Notes: a model not told the origin generated them from the letters alone. Positions 15,382-24,121 are shown, numbered from the stretch's first letter. The stretch: DNA of 64,000 nt from Janthinobacterium sp. PAMC25594 (GCF_019443505.1 NZ_CP080377.1:620001-684000), one strand, 5' to 3'. Numbers and translations are program-made.

Positions 15382-17475
15382 TCAGTAGCGCGCATCCTTG
15401 GGCTTGCCGCCCTTGGGCCAATCCTTCACCTTGTCGGGGAAGTCCGGGCGCGGCATGTGCGTAAAATATTCGGCCACGTCGACGGCATCCTGGTCGGACA
15501 GGTTGCCTTGTCCCAGCGGGAATTTCTGGCCGTGGCCCATCACCATGTTGGCCTTGACGAAGCCGGCCGCCGTATAGGTACGGGCCATGCCGGCGCCAAT
15601 ATTGAACGAGCGCTCGCCCCACAACGGCGGGAAGGCGACGACGCCGTTGGCGGCCCGGATGCCTTCGCCATTCGCGCCATGGCAGACGGCGCATTGCTCC
15701 GCATACACTTTTTTACCGTGCACGGGATCGGGCAGCAGAGCGCGGTCTATCTTCGCCACACCGCGTCCCGCCACCTTGTCGCCTGCCTGCGTGGCGCCCT
15801 TCATCCAGTCGATGTAGGCGACCATCGCTTGCAGGTCGGGGCCGTCCACGGGCAGCGGCTTGCCGTGCATGGAGCGGCGGAAGCAGCCGTTGATGCGCTC
15901 TCCCAGACTGATGACCTTGCCGGCGCGCGGCGCTTCCGAGGGGAAGAAGGCGGAAATGCCGAGGAAGGGCGAACCGTTCGCCACGGTACCGCCATTCAGG
16001 TGGCAACTGCTGCAATTGAGGTCGTTGCCCACGTTTTGCGGCAGGCGGGCGCGCGTTTCCGTCATCAGCTGCATGCCGTGAATCAATTGATTGGCGTTCG
16101 GATCGGCCGTCAGAGCGGCGAAGCGGGGTGTGACGAAGCCGCCCGCGTCCGGTGCCTTGAGCTTGAGTTCCTTGCGCACCCTGGCGATCTGCGCCGGGGT
16201 CACGGGTGCGCCCTGGTTGCCCCACTTGCCGCGCACAAAGGTGAGGATTTCCGCCAGTTCCGTGTCGGACAGGCGGTCATACGACGGCATGCCGAACGAG
16301 CGGGGCGAGTGCTGCGTGACGGCCGACTGCCAGCCCGTCAGCGCGATATGAATGACGGAGGTGGCGTCCTTCGACTGCACCGAGTCGTTCTGCGCCAGCG
16401 GCGGGAAGATGTTTTCCACGCCACGGCCGTCGCGGCGGTGGCAGGTGGCGCAGAATTGCAGGTAGCCGAGGCCGCCGCGCGTGTTGTACAAGGCGTCGTT
16501 GCTGGCCGCCGCGAGGGTCGCCGTTTTCTTCGGCGGCGCGGCCGCCCCGTCCTTGGCGGGCAAGCCGTGCAGGTAATGCGCCAGCGCGTCGAGGTCGCCA
16601 TCCGTGAAGTATTGCGTGCTGTGCGTGATGACTTCCGTCATGCTGCCGGCCGCCGTGCCGAAGCTGTTGCGGCCGGTTTTCAGCAATTGCACGATGTCGC
16701 CCGGCGTCCACAGGTTGCGCAAGTTCACCGCATGCCAGCCGTCAAACGTAAAACCGGACAGGTAGTGCTTGCCGCTGCCGCCATCCTGGCCCATGGTTTT
16801 TTCCTGGAAAGCCACGCCGCGCGGCGTGTGGCAGGAGCCGCAATGGCCGAGGCCCTGGGCGATGTAGCTGCCCCGGTTCCACATGGCCGACTTGGCGCTG
16901 TCGGGCTTGAACGGCGCGTCGTCGAGGAAGACGGCGTTCCACAGCGACAAGCCCCAGCGCATGCTGAACGGCCACTTCATGTCCGTTTCGCGGTTTTGCT
17001 GCGCCACGGGCGCCACGCCACGCTGCAGGTAGGCGTACAGCGCCTGCATGTCGTCGGGGGTGATCTTCGCGTAGGAAGGGTAGGGCATGGCCGGATACAG
17101 ATTGTGCCCATCGGCCGCCACGCCCTTGCGCATGGCGCGGTTGAACTGGGCGAACGTGTACGTGCCCAGCCCGGTCTTCGCGTCCGGCGTGATATTCGTG
17201 CTGTAGATGGTGCCGAACGGCGTTTTCAGTTCCAGGCCGCCGGCCATGGCGGCGCCGTTCGGACTCGTGTGGCAAGCCACGCAGTCGCCCAGGCGGGCGA
17301 CGTATTCGCCGCGCTTGATCAGTTCAGCCGACGTGACTGACGCCGCCGTCGCGCTGGCGCAGAAGGCCAGCATGCCCAGCATGCCCAGCAGTATTGCGGC
17401 AAGCCGGCTGAACATCGAGGGGGAAGAAGCAGGAGGGCGGTGCGAACCGCAGTGCAGGATGGAAATGGCGTTCAT
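15382..17475 (-). CDS. Five-heme c-type cytochrome: dehydrogenase cytochrome subunit fused to a TsdA-like diheme part
   Basis: 697 residues with a signal peptide (cleaved near residue 45). Five heme sites are visible: CVACH (Cys65), CGSCH (212), CATCH (342), CSSCH (488) and CAVCH (595). The first 440 residues resemble the triheme cytochrome subunit of membrane alcohol/gluconate dehydrogenases, which normally ends there. The last 230, with CSSCHLNGG and GERINGCFRRSMHG, resemble diheme thiosulfate dehydrogenase (TsdA). The fusion is one continuous frame. No catalytic dehydrogenase gene is adjacent. It probably passes electrons in the periplasm; the donor is unknown. Confidence 0.88.
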   Translation of the reverse strand: MNAISILHCGSHRPPASSPSMFSRLAAILLGMLGMLAFCASATAASVTSAELIKRGEYVARLGDCVACHTSPNGAAMAGGLELKTPFGTIYSTNITPDAKTGLGTYTFAQFNRAMRKGVAADGHNLYPAMPYPSYAKITPDDMQALYAYLQRGVAPVAQQNRETDMKWPFSMRWGLSLWNAVFLDDAPFKPDSAKSAMWNRGSYIAQGLGHCGSCHTPRGVAFQEKTMGQDGGSGKHYLSGFTFDGWHAVNLRNLWTPGDIVQLLKTGRNSFGTAAGSMTEVITHSTQYFTDGDLDALAHYLHGLPAKDGAAAPPKKTATLAAASNDALYNTRGGLGYLQFCATCHRRDGRGVENIFPPLAQNDSVQSKDATSVIHIALTGWQSAVTQHSPRSFGMPSYDRLSDTELAEILTFVRGKWGNQGAPVTPAQIARVRKELKLKAPDAGGFVTPRFAALTADPNANQLIHGMQLMTETRARLPQNVGNDLNCSSCHLNGGTVANGSPFLGISAFFPSEAPRAGKVISLGERINGCFRRSMHGKPLPVDGPDLQAMVAYIDWMKGATQAGDKVAGRGVAKIDRALLPDPVHGKKVYAEQCAVCHGANGEGIRAANGVVAFPPLWGERSFNIGAGMARTYTAAGFVKANMVMGHGQKFPLGQGNLSDQDAVDVAEYFTHMPRPDFPDKVKDWPKGGKPKDARY

Positions 17476-17597
17476 GGTGACCCTTTATTATTACGCGCAA
17501 GCTTACGCAATCGTCACCACGGCGAACATTGGGAACTTCTTTCGAGCAACTAGGTAATCTTCCCTAGTGTTTTACACTGGAAAATCGTGTAGGCAGG

Positions 17598-18494
17598 CTA
17601 CAAGCTGGCCATGATGCGTTCGCGCAGCCAGCGGTGCGCCGCGTCCAGGTGCATGCGCTCGTGCCAGACCATGGCCATCTCGTAATCGGGCAGGATCACG
17701 GGTGGCTCCCACATGCGCAGCGCGCCCAGCGCATTCTTCAGCAGGCGCGACGGCAGCAGGGCCACCATGTCGGACTCTGCCAGCAAGGGCGGGACGATCA
17801 GGAAATGCGGCACGGACAGCACCACCTTGCGCGTGCGACCCAGTTGCAGCAGCGCCGTATCGACGTTGCTGCGGAAACCGCCGCCGTTGGGCGAGACGAC
17901 GATGAATTCCAGCGCGCAAAACTGGTCGAGGTCGGGCGGGGTTTGCAGCAGCGGATGGTCGCGCCGGCCCGCCAGCACATAGTGCTCGGTAAACAGGGTA
18001 CGGTGGCGCAAGCCGGGCGGCGCTTCTTCCTGCGCCAGAAAGCCCAGGTCGACCTGGCCCATTTCCAGGTCGTGCGCCATGCGCGCCGGCACGGCTTCGA
18101 ACACGGCCATGCGCGACAACGGCGCTTGCGCGCGCAGGGAGGCCAGCATGGGCAGCAAGATCGCATATTCGGTGGCGTCGGCCGCCGCCAGGTTCCAGCG
18201 CACGTCGGCCGTGGCCGGGTCGAAGGCCGATTCCGGCTGCAAGACTTGCTCCAGCTTGGCCAGCACGGCTTGCAACGGTGCAAACAGAGCCAGCGCCCGG
18301 GCCGTGGGCAGCATGCCGCGCGGACCGGGCAGCAGCAGCGGATCGTCGAAGGCCGTGCGCAGCTTGCCCAACTGCACGCTGACGGAAGGCTGGCTCAGGT
18401 GCAGCCGCGCGGCGGCCCGCGTGACGTTGCGCTCGATCAGCAGCGCATTCAGGGTCAGCAGCAGGTTCAAGTCCAGCTTGTGCAAATTGTTCAT
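17598..18494 (-). CDS. LysR-type transcriptional regulator
   Basis: 298 residues, the usual LysR length. The N-terminal winged helix-turn-helix is LDLNLLLTLNALLIERNVTRAAARLHLSQPSVSVQLGKLR; the rest is the two-lobed effector domain of the NodD/NahR-like branch. It is divergent from the amidase gene and most likely controls it. A palindrome lies immediately before its own ATG. Confidence 0.92.
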   Translation of the reverse strand: MNNLHKLDLNLLLTLNALLIERNVTRAAARLHLSQPSVSVQLGKLRTAFDDPLLLPGPRGMLPTARALALFAPLQAVLAKLEQVLQPESAFDPATADVRWNLAAADATEYAILLPMLASLRAQAPLSRMAVFEAVPARMAHDLEMGQVDLGFLAQEEAPPGLRHRTLFTEHYVLAGRRDHPLLQTPPDLDQFCALEFIVVSPNGGGFRSNVDTALLQLGRTRKVVLSVPHFLIVPPLLAESDMVALLPSRLLKNALGALRMWEPPVILPDYEMAMVWHERMHLDAAHRWLRERIMASL

Positions 18495-18497
18495 GGC

Positions 18498-18510
18498 TAT
18501 ACCTTGTATA
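18498..18510. promoter_or_regulatory. LysR-type T-N11-A box
   Basis: TATAC-CTT-GTATA is a perfect 5-3-5 dyad with the T-N11-A pattern, four bases upstream of the LysR start codon and about 85 nt from the amidase ATG. A second short palindrome, CTATGATAG, is at 18528-18536. Both are in the only gap between the divergent genes, so they are good candidates for autoregulation and amidase control. Confidence 0.5.
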
Positions 18511-18595
18511 TCAACTATTCATTTCCACTATGATAGCGCAAGCCCTACAGTTGTTCCTGTGACTTTCATTCCTTACCTTTTACAGGAGATAACTG

Positions 18596-20056
18596 ATGCA
18601 ACTCCATGAATATACAAGCTTTGATGGGCTGGGACTGGCGCAGCTGCTGCGCACTGGCGCCGTCTCGGTGGCCGAACTGCACGACGCCGCCCAGCGCGCC
18701 TGCGCCGCCGTCAATCCGCAGCTCAACGCGGTGGTCGGGCTGTGGCCGGCCGATTTCACGCACATCGACCACGCGGCGCCGTTCGCCGGCGTGCCATTCC
18801 TGATCAAGGATGTGGCCGTCACCATGGCGGGCCAGCGCAGCGAAGCGGGCAGCCGCCTGGGCGCCGGCCATGTCGCGACCGTTGATTCCCACCTGATGAC
18901 GCAGTTCCGCGCAGCCGGCCTGGTGACGTTCGGACGCACCAGCACGCCGGAAATGGCGTTCGCCACCACCACGGAACCCGTTTTATATGGCGCCACGCGC
19001 AACCCGTGGAACGTCAGCCTGAGCGCGGGCGGTTCCAGCGGCGGCGCGGCGGCGGCCGTGGCGGCCGGCATCGTGCCGCTGGCCCATGCGACGGACGCGG
19101 CCGGTTCCATCCGCGTGCCGGCCGCATCGACGGGTCTGTTCGGCTTCAAGCCCAGCCGGGGCAGGGTCTCGAATGGCCCCGCCATGGACGAAATCTTCAG
19201 CGGCCTGGGCGTGCAACTGGGCGTGAGCCGCACGGTGCGCGACAGCGCCGCCTTGCTCGACTGCGTGCAGGGCGTGCTGCCGGGCGAGCCGTATGTGACG
19301 AGTCCTCCTGACCACAGCTGGCTGTCGCAGGTGGACGTGGCGCCGGGCAAGCTGCGCATCGGCGTGCAGCGCATGGCCAGCAATGGCGCCCATCCCGTGC
19401 CTGCCGTCGATACCGCGCTGCAAGACACCGTGCGCCTGCTGGAAAGCCTGGGCCACCACGTGGAAGAAGTGCAACCGGCGCTGGGCGTGTCGTGGGACGC
19501 GTTCGTGCAGGCCAATGCCGGCATCTGGTGCGCCAACCTGGTGCCGTGGATCGACGGCCTGGCGCAGGAAAGCGGACGCGCCGTGTCGCTCGATACGCTG
19601 GAGCCGGCCACTTTGGCCTGCTACCGGTACGGGCAGACGGTGTCGGCCGTCGATTTCGTCGCCGCGCTCGACGTGCGCAATACCGTCACGCGCCAGGCCG
19701 GCGCCTTGTTCGGCCAGTACGATGTGCTGCTCACGCCCACCATGCCGGATGTGCCGTGGCCGCTGGGGCGCTATGGAGAAAACGAGGAACAGCTCGATGG
19801 GCTGGGCTGGACGGCGCGCCTGTTCGAGCATTCGCCCTACACGCCGCTGGCCAACGTGGCGGGCTTGCCAGCCATGTCCGTGCCGCTGGCCATGTCGGAT
19901 ACAGGGTTGCCGATCGGCATGCAATTCATGGCGGGGTATGGTCAGGATGGAACCTTGCTGCGCCTGGCAGGGCAGCTGGAGCGGGCGGCGCCGTGGGGGC
20001 AGCGGCGTCCACCTGTGTGGGCGGGCAAGGTGCAAGCATGCCTTGCGGACGGCTGA
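18596..20056 (+). CDS. Amidase-signature-family hydrolase
   Basis: 486 residues, typical length. The catalytic triad is visible: Lys71 in GVPFLIKDV, cis-Ser147 in the glycine/serine-rich GGSSGG, and nucleophile Ser171 in DAAGSIRVPA. The C-terminal part (TPTMPDVPWPLG; FNVAGLPA-like ANVAGLPAMSVP) is as in 6-aminohexanoate-dimer hydrolase and related amidases. There is no signal peptide, so it acts in the cytoplasm. CAGGAG precedes the ATG. The divergent LysR gene is the likely regulator. Substrate unknown. Confidence 0.9.
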   Translation: MQLHEYTSFDGLGLAQLLRTGAVSVAELHDAAQRACAAVNPQLNAVVGLWPADFTHIDHAAPFAGVPFLIKDVAVTMAGQRSEAGSRLGAGHVATVDSHLMTQFRAAGLVTFGRTSTPEMAFATTTEPVLYGATRNPWNVSLSAGGSSGGAAAAVAAGIVPLAHATDAAGSIRVPAASTGLFGFKPSRGRVSNGPAMDEIFSGLGVQLGVSRTVRDSAALLDCVQGVLPGEPYVTSPPDHSWLSQVDVAPGKLRIGVQRMASNGAHPVPAVDTALQDTVRLLESLGHHVEEVQPALGVSWDAFVQANAGIWCANLVPWIDGLAQESGRAVSLDTLEPATLACYRYGQTVSAVDFVAALDVRNTVTRQAGALFGQYDVLLTPTMPDVPWPLGRYGENEEQLDGLGWTARLFEHSPYTPLANVAGLPAMSVPLAMSDTGLPIGMQFMAGYGQDGTLLRLAGQLERAAPWGQRRPPVWAGKVQACLADG

Positions 20057-20103
20057 AGCCGGCCACCATAACGGTTTTGGCCAGCGACAAGAAGCCGAAA
20101 TCC

Positions 20104-20130
20104 GGGGTCGGACCCGCCGGATCCGACCCC
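20104..20130. terminator. GC-rich hairpin between convergent genes
   Basis: GGGGTCGGA (20104-20112) pairs with TCCGACCCC (20122-20130) around a 9-nt loop. It lies between the ends of the convergent amidase and DUF2061 genes and could end both transcripts, though no U-run follows. I recall similar GGGGTCGGACCC-type palindromes as dispersed repeats in Oxalobacteraceae, but that cannot be checked here. Confidence 0.5.
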
Positions 20131-20155
20131 AGTCCTTGTTCTTGGGTGAAAAGTA

Positions 20156-20584
20156 TCAGGTGGGCATCGTAGCCAGCTGCGCCGCGCCCCGGCCTTCCAT
20201 ACGGAAACGAAATCGCTCCCACAGCCGGTCGTGGAAGGGCAGAACGATCACGTTGCAGATCGGCTCCACCACGGCCAGCAAGCCGCCGAAGGCCATGGAA
20301 CCCGTGGCCCAGTACATGGCGCCGAAGGCCACGCCCATGTGCATGGCCGTCTGGCTCAGCTTTTCGCCGGCCAGGGCGGCAAAGCCTACGCGGCTGGCGG
20401 CGTAGCGGCGGCGGATCGCGTGCCAGGCTTTTTCATGCCATGGCAACAGGGCCACGTTGATGACCGGTTCGATGATGGCGGCCAGGCCACCGAGCGCGAG
20501 CGACCCCGTCAGCAAATAGGCGAGGCCGAAGGCGATCGACATGTGCGTGCAGACCTGGCTGAATGTTTTGATGGCAGTGAACAA
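20156..20584 (-). CDS. Membrane protein with two tandem DUF2061 units
   Basis: 142 residues made of two copies of the same unit of about 60: one from KTFSQVCTHMSIAFGLAYLL to INVALLPWHEKAWHAIR, the other from EKLSQTAMHMGVAFGAMYWA to CNVIVLPFHDRLWERFR. Each has two membrane helices, a conserved HM and a conserved EP. The start is a TTG preceded by AAGGAG. DUF2061 has no known function. A Fur-like box upstream suggests iron control. Confidence 0.82.
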   Translation of the reverse strand: MFTAIKTFSQVCTHMSIAFGLAYLLTGSLALGGLAAIIEPVINVALLPWHEKAWHAIRRRYAASRVGFAALAGEKLSQTAMHMGVAFGAMYWATGSMAFGGLLAVVEPICNVIVLPFHDRLWERFRFRMEGRGAAQLATMPT

Positions 20585-20625
20585 GGGATGCTCCTTTCTG
20601 TTGAATTCGCTTATCCTTGAGTTAG

Positions 20626-20645
20626 ATAGTAACGATTCTCATTTA
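20626..20645 (-). promoter_or_regulatory. Fur-like box upstream of the DUF2061 gene
   Basis: On the minus strand AATGAGAATCGTTACTAT lies about 45-60 nt before the TTG start. Aligned with the 19-bp Fur consensus it keeps about 12 of 16 comparable positions, including AATGA-x-AATC. This would place the DUF2061 protein under iron-dependent repression. Confidence 0.5.
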
Positions 20646-20678
20646 CAAAAGGAAGTAAAATATTTCAACCGAATCAAT

Positions 20679-20706
20679 AGATACAGACTATTAATAGTCT
20701 GTATCT
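20679..20706. repeat. Perfect 28-bp palindrome
   Basis: AGATACAGACTATT is followed directly by its reverse complement, giving a loopless 28-bp palindrome in AT-rich DNA. It lies between the end of the DUF4386 gene (20735) and the promoter region of the DUF2061 gene on the same strand. It could be a protein-binding site or end the upstream transcript; no U-run follows on the minus strand. Confidence 0.7.
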
Positions 20707-20734
20707 CATTGCAGCCTCCGCGATAACGACAGCA

Positions 20735-21466
20735 TCAACCACCGGCAGGCCGCGGCGCCAGGCCCCGCAGCAAGAGCCACAGGCCGGTCAGCGGGTACGC
20801 CAGGCCCAGCGGAATCAGCAAGGCGTGCATCACGTCCAGTCCAAACAGTTCGCGCGCGACGGCGATCCACTGCAGCACGCCGGCCAGCATGCCGGCCAGG
20901 GCCAGCAGGCGCGGGATCGCCCGGGCGCGGTACAGCAGCAGATACATCAGGGTCACGCCCAGACCGCCCAGCAGCTTGTCCGGAAAGTGCACGCCGTTGC
21001 GCAGCCCCGCCAGCAGGGCGCGCGCCGGCTCATAGGCGTTGCCGTCGGCGCCCGAGGCGAGGAAGGCGACGCTCAGGCTGCGCATGGCCAGCATCAGCGT
21101 GCCTTCGAACAGGCTCGTTGCCAGCGCCGCCGCCACCAGCGCCACGTAGCAGCGGCTCAGCAGGGGGTGCTGCTCGCCATACAGGCCGCGCAGGGCTGCC
21201 GCGATGGCCAGCCCGAGCAAGGCCGTGAGCAGCCCGAGCATGACGATCAGCCCCACCTGCAGCGGCATGCCGGCCGCCCGCAAGAGGAAGCCCGGCGCGG
21301 CAAATACTTGCTCCTGCAGCCAGAAATTCGACCAGATGCCCAGGCCGAAAATGAATAGCAAGCCCAGCCCCAGCCAGCGCCCCGGCGGGACGGCGGCCCC
21401 AGGCTGCAGCGGCGAGGTGAACAGGGGAGCGGCTTGCCGCGTGGCGGCGGAGATTGTTTGGTTCAT
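20735..21466 (-). CDS. DUF4386 multi-pass membrane protein
   Basis: 243 residues with six or so membrane helices (from LGLGLLFIFGLGIWSNF to LLIPLGLAYPLTGLWLLL). The N-terminal 27 residues are soluble. The arrangement and the conserved region around VHFPDKLLGGLGVTLMYLLLYRARAIPRLL fit DUF4386, whose function is unknown. It lies 166 nt beyond the end of the LytR-type regulator gene on the same strand, so it may be part of that regulon. Confidence 0.8.
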   Translation of the reverse strand: MNQTISAATRQAAPLFTSPLQPGAAVPPGRWLGLGLLFIFGLGIWSNFWLQEQVFAAPGFLLRAAGMPLQVGLIVMLGLLTALLGLAIAAALRGLYGEQHPLLSRCYVALVAAALATSLFEGTLMLAMRSLSVAFLASGADGNAYEPARALLAGLRNGVHFPDKLLGGLGVTLMYLLLYRARAIPRLLALAGMLAGVLQWIAVARELFGLDVMHALLIPLGLAYPLTGLWLLLRGLAPRPAGG

Positions 21467-21632
21467 CGATACACCTTTGTCGGAGTGGGATCAAGCCTGC
21501 CGAGGCAGGACCAGCCAGCGTAGTGTCGGCACACGGGCGCGCCGCGGCAAGGCCGATCCGACGCGTCACGCGCCCAGGGGGCCGAAGTGCGCCCATGCGC
21601 GATGAGTGACGCGGCCCTGCCGCGCCCGGAGA

Positions 21633-22418
21633 CTATTCCGCCTTGAACAGGTGGAGGAAGGAGCGGCTGACCGGCAGCACTTCCGGCCGGTGCTTCAAGG
21701 TCACTTCGGCCGTCTCGTGCGCGCCGCGCACGACCTGGCGCACGGCATGCAGGTTGACCACCACGGCCCGGTGGATTTGCTGGAACTGCTGTGGATCAAG
21801 CTGCACCAGCAATTCCCTGAGGGAATTGCGCAGCAGCGCTTCGGCGGGCTTGCCCCCGTCGCGCCAGGCAACCAGCGTGTACTTGTCGTCGGACTTCAGG
21901 TAATCGACATCATCGACCGGTATCAGCCGCACGGCCGGCCCCACGCTGGCGCGCAGCCAGCGCAGCGCAGCTGGCGCGGATCCCGGCGCGGGGGCGGCCT
22001 GCAGGTACGCCGCCAATTGCCGCAACAGCGTCTCGCTGGCCGCGCCGGGCTGGATGGTCGCCAGGCGTTCGCGCAAGCGCGTCACGGTACCGGCCAGGCG
22101 GGCCAATTGCACCGGCTTGACCAGGTAGTCGAGCGCGCCCTGTTCGAAGGCGCGCACCGCGTACTGGTCATAGGCGGTGACAAAGACCAGGTGGGCGCGG
22201 CGGCCGATCTGGCTGGCCACGTCCACGCCGGACAGGCCCGGCATGTGCACATCGAGGAAGCAGACCGTCGGCTGGTGCCGCTCGAACAGCGCGAGCGCCT
22301 CTGGTCCGTTGCGCGCTTCGGCCACGACCAGCAGCTCCGGCCAGCACTCGGCCAGCTGGCGCCGCAGGCTGGCGCGCAGCAAGGGTTCATCATCGGCAAT
22401 CAGGGCGGTCAGGTTCAT
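21633..22418 (-). CDS. LytTR-type response regulator
   Basis: 261 residues. The receiver domain has the acidic pair DDE (residues 9-11), the phosphorylated Asp56 in VCFLDVHMPG, Thr in VFVTAYDQ and Lys in YLVKPV. The C-terminal LytTR DNA-binding domain runs from IPVDDVDYLKSDDKYTLV to FQQIHRAVVVNLHAV and LPVSRSFLHLF. The ATG at 22418 overlaps the kinase stop in the classic ATGA; another ATG six bases upstream is possible. It is the partner of the LytS-type kinase. Confidence 0.92.
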   Translation of the reverse strand: MNLTALIADDEPLLRASLRRQLAECWPELLVVAEARNGPEALALFERHQPTVCFLDVHMPGLSGVDVASQIGRRAHLVFVTAYDQYAVRAFEQGALDYLVKPVQLARLAGTVTRLRERLATIQPGAASETLLRQLAAYLQAAPAPGSAPAALRWLRASVGPAVRLIPVDDVDYLKSDDKYTLVAWRDGGKPAEALLRNSLRELLVQLDPQQFQQIHRAVVVNLHAVRQVVRGAHETAEVTLKHRPEVLPVSRSFLHLFKAE

Positions 22419-23470
22419 GGCCATGCGGGGCATTCTATGGAAACACGGAAACCGTGGGGTGCCAGTTCGCTGATGCGCAAGGCCGCTTCGCCGCCAAACA
22501 TCAACGCCAGGCGCTCGCGCAGGCTGCCAAGCCCCGTGCCCAGGCCGGGGCTGCCCGCTTGCAGGCCCGCTCCGGTATCGCTGACCTCGATATGGCAACG
22601 GCCATGCGCCTCGGTAATGAGCACATCGATGCGCCCGCCATCCATGCAGGGATCGATGCCATGGCGCACCGCGTTCTCGACCAGGGTCATCAGGGTCATG
22701 GGCGGGCACTGCAGTCTTTCGCAGCCGGGCGCGACGTTGATGCCGAACTGCAGGCGGTCTGGCATGCGCATCTGCATCAGCACCAGATACGCGCGCACCA
22801 TTTCCAGTTCCTGTTCCAGGCGAGTAGCCGCTTCGTTCAGGCGCGGCACGGCGGCCCGCAGATACGTGACCAGATGCGCCAGGACGGGCGCCGCATGGCT
22901 GGACCCCGCATCGAGCAGGGCTTGCAGGCTGGCCAGCGTATTGAACAGGAAATGCGGCTGGACCTGGGCCTGCAGCAGCCACACGCGCGCATCGCGGGCC
23001 TGGCGTTCCAGCTCGCCGCGCCGGCGCTCGGCTTCGCGCACGCGGGCGTCGCGCTGGCGCAGCAGGGCGGCCATCGCCGTCCATGGGCCGAGCAATAGTC
23101 CGAGGAAAGCGAGCGATATATAGCTCTGCAACCGCTCCGGCACCTGCCAGAATGGCGGCGCACCGGGCTTGGTATTGAGCAGATACAGGCTGGCCAGGGT
23201 CAGCATGATCGCCAGCGCCACGCCCACCACCTGCAACACCCAGTGGGCCAGCCTGCCGGGCAAGCGGCGCGGCCAGCGCTCGAACAGGCCATACGCCAGC
23301 AGCGCCGCCAGCGCCGGCAGGAAGACCGCCATGGCCAGGTACCCTAACGGGTCTTCCCATGACAGGGTGAACAGGGCGAATTCGAATAGCGCAGCCAGCC
23401 CGGCCACGCACAAGCGTCGCGCGGACAGGCAGGTTCGCAGGCCATCGATAACGGAGCGCAGTGTGTACAT
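22415..23470 (-). CDS. LytS/YehU-type sensor histidine kinase
   Basis: 351 residues. Four or so membrane helices fill residues 20-135, followed by a coiled linker and the His_kinase domain, with phospho-accepting His173 in QVQPHFLFNTLASLQ. The ATPase part has LMTLVENAVRHGID (N box) and DTGAGL, then GLGTGLGSLRERL. No separate sensor domain is present, so the membrane part probably senses. The ATG at 23470 is chosen because the frame upstream has no kinase sequence; part of it is a chitinase-like relic. Confidence 0.9.
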   Translation of the reverse strand: MYTLRSVIDGLRTCLSARRLCVAGLAALFEFALFTLSWEDPLGYLAMAVFLPALAALLAYGLFERWPRRLPGRLAHWVLQVVGVALAIMLTLASLYLLNTKPGAPPFWQVPERLQSYISLAFLGLLLGPWTAMAALLRQRDARVREAERRRGELERQARDARVWLLQAQVQPHFLFNTLASLQALLDAGSSHAAPVLAHLVTYLRAAVPRLNEAATRLEQELEMVRAYLVLMQMRMPDRLQFGINVAPGCERLQCPPMTLMTLVENAVRHGIDPCMDGGRIDVLITEAHGRCHIEVSDTGAGLQAGSPGLGTGLGSLRERLALMFGGEAALRISELAPHGFRVSIECPAWP

Positions 23471-23618
23471 GAATGTGACGCCCCCAGGAATTGCCATAAG
23501 AGCAGCAGAATAGGGCAAAGCCACGCGGTAAGCAACAGCGGCAGGCATGAAGCACGCTTTCCCGCGCGCCAGCGACGCCCTGCGGGGCCGGGCCGCGATG
23601 GCGCCACGAGCGCCGCGC

Positions 23619-23669
23619 AAGTCCGGGCAGGCCCGCAGCGGCTCGATGGTGCCGCATGTGAACAGGTCA
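23619..23669 (-). pseudogene. Relic of a chitinase 3' end
   Basis: Over about 50 bp, some 41 positions match the chitinase gene around 24873-24922. In translation CGTIEPLRACPDLRG parallels the chitinase's CGTIKPLQAYPDFRG. The fragment sits between the SnoaL-like gene and the histidine kinase with no open frame of its own. It is probably what remains of a second GH18 gene or of a local duplication. Confidence 0.6.
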
Positions 23670-24068
23670 GCGTATTGCCGTCGCCTGCGACCAGACGGCT
23701 TGCCAGCGCCCATCGCGCCATTCATAGCTATCCATATGCCAGTAGCGGGCGCGCGGCACGGCGTGGCCGCCGAAGACGATTTCCAGCTGCGCCGAGTAAC
23801 GCAGGACGGCGGCCGTGCCGTACAGGCGCACGCTGATCGCTTCCGGTTCCCAGCTCAGATAGCGCATGTGGCCGGAGGCGATGGCGCCCAGGTATTGTTC
23901 CCGCGACAGCATGCTGCCGATGGGAGTAATCAGCTGGAAGTCGTCGGCATGCAGGACGCGCGCCGCCTGCATATCGGCAGCCACGAGGGCGCGCAGACGG
24001 CAGCGTTCCGTGTGGCGCAGCAGGTCCATCGGCTGTTCTTCAGTCAGTGCGGCATTGAAATCGATCAT
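23667..24068 (-). CDS. SnoaL-like/NTF2-fold protein (DUF4440 type)
   Basis: 133 residues. The pattern is that of small NTF2-fold proteins: an N-terminal helix (LLRHTERCRLRALVAADMQAARVLHADDFQLITPIG), then MLSREQYLGAIASG and the strands ISVRLYGTAAVLRYSAQLEI, RARYWHMDSYEWRDGRWQAVWSQ. The ATG at 24068 has AGGA before it; a GTG 30 nt upstream is in frame. It is divergent from a TetR-type gene and shares a perfect operator with it. No catalytic function can be assigned. Confidence 0.82.
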   Translation of the reverse strand: MIDFNAALTEEQPMDLLRHTERCRLRALVAADMQAARVLHADDFQLITPIGSMLSREQYLGAIASGHMRYLSWEPEAISVRLYGTAAVLRYSAQLEIVFGGHAVPRARYWHMDSYEWRDGRWQAVWSQATAIR

Positions 24069-24121
24069 GGCAGTCCTGTTCGGGTAGGTGATTGACACTT
24101 TGACGGTTTTTGTCCAAAAGT

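Noticed and set aside
15373..17340. A 655-residue open frame opposite the five-heme cytochrome
   Set aside because: The minus strand has five heme motifs and a signal peptide; the plus frame is an Arg/Val-rich shadow without any motif.
23471..23725. Extending the LytS-type kinase to an ATG at 23725
   Set aside because: The extra residues have no kinase or membrane pattern and include the chitinase relic.
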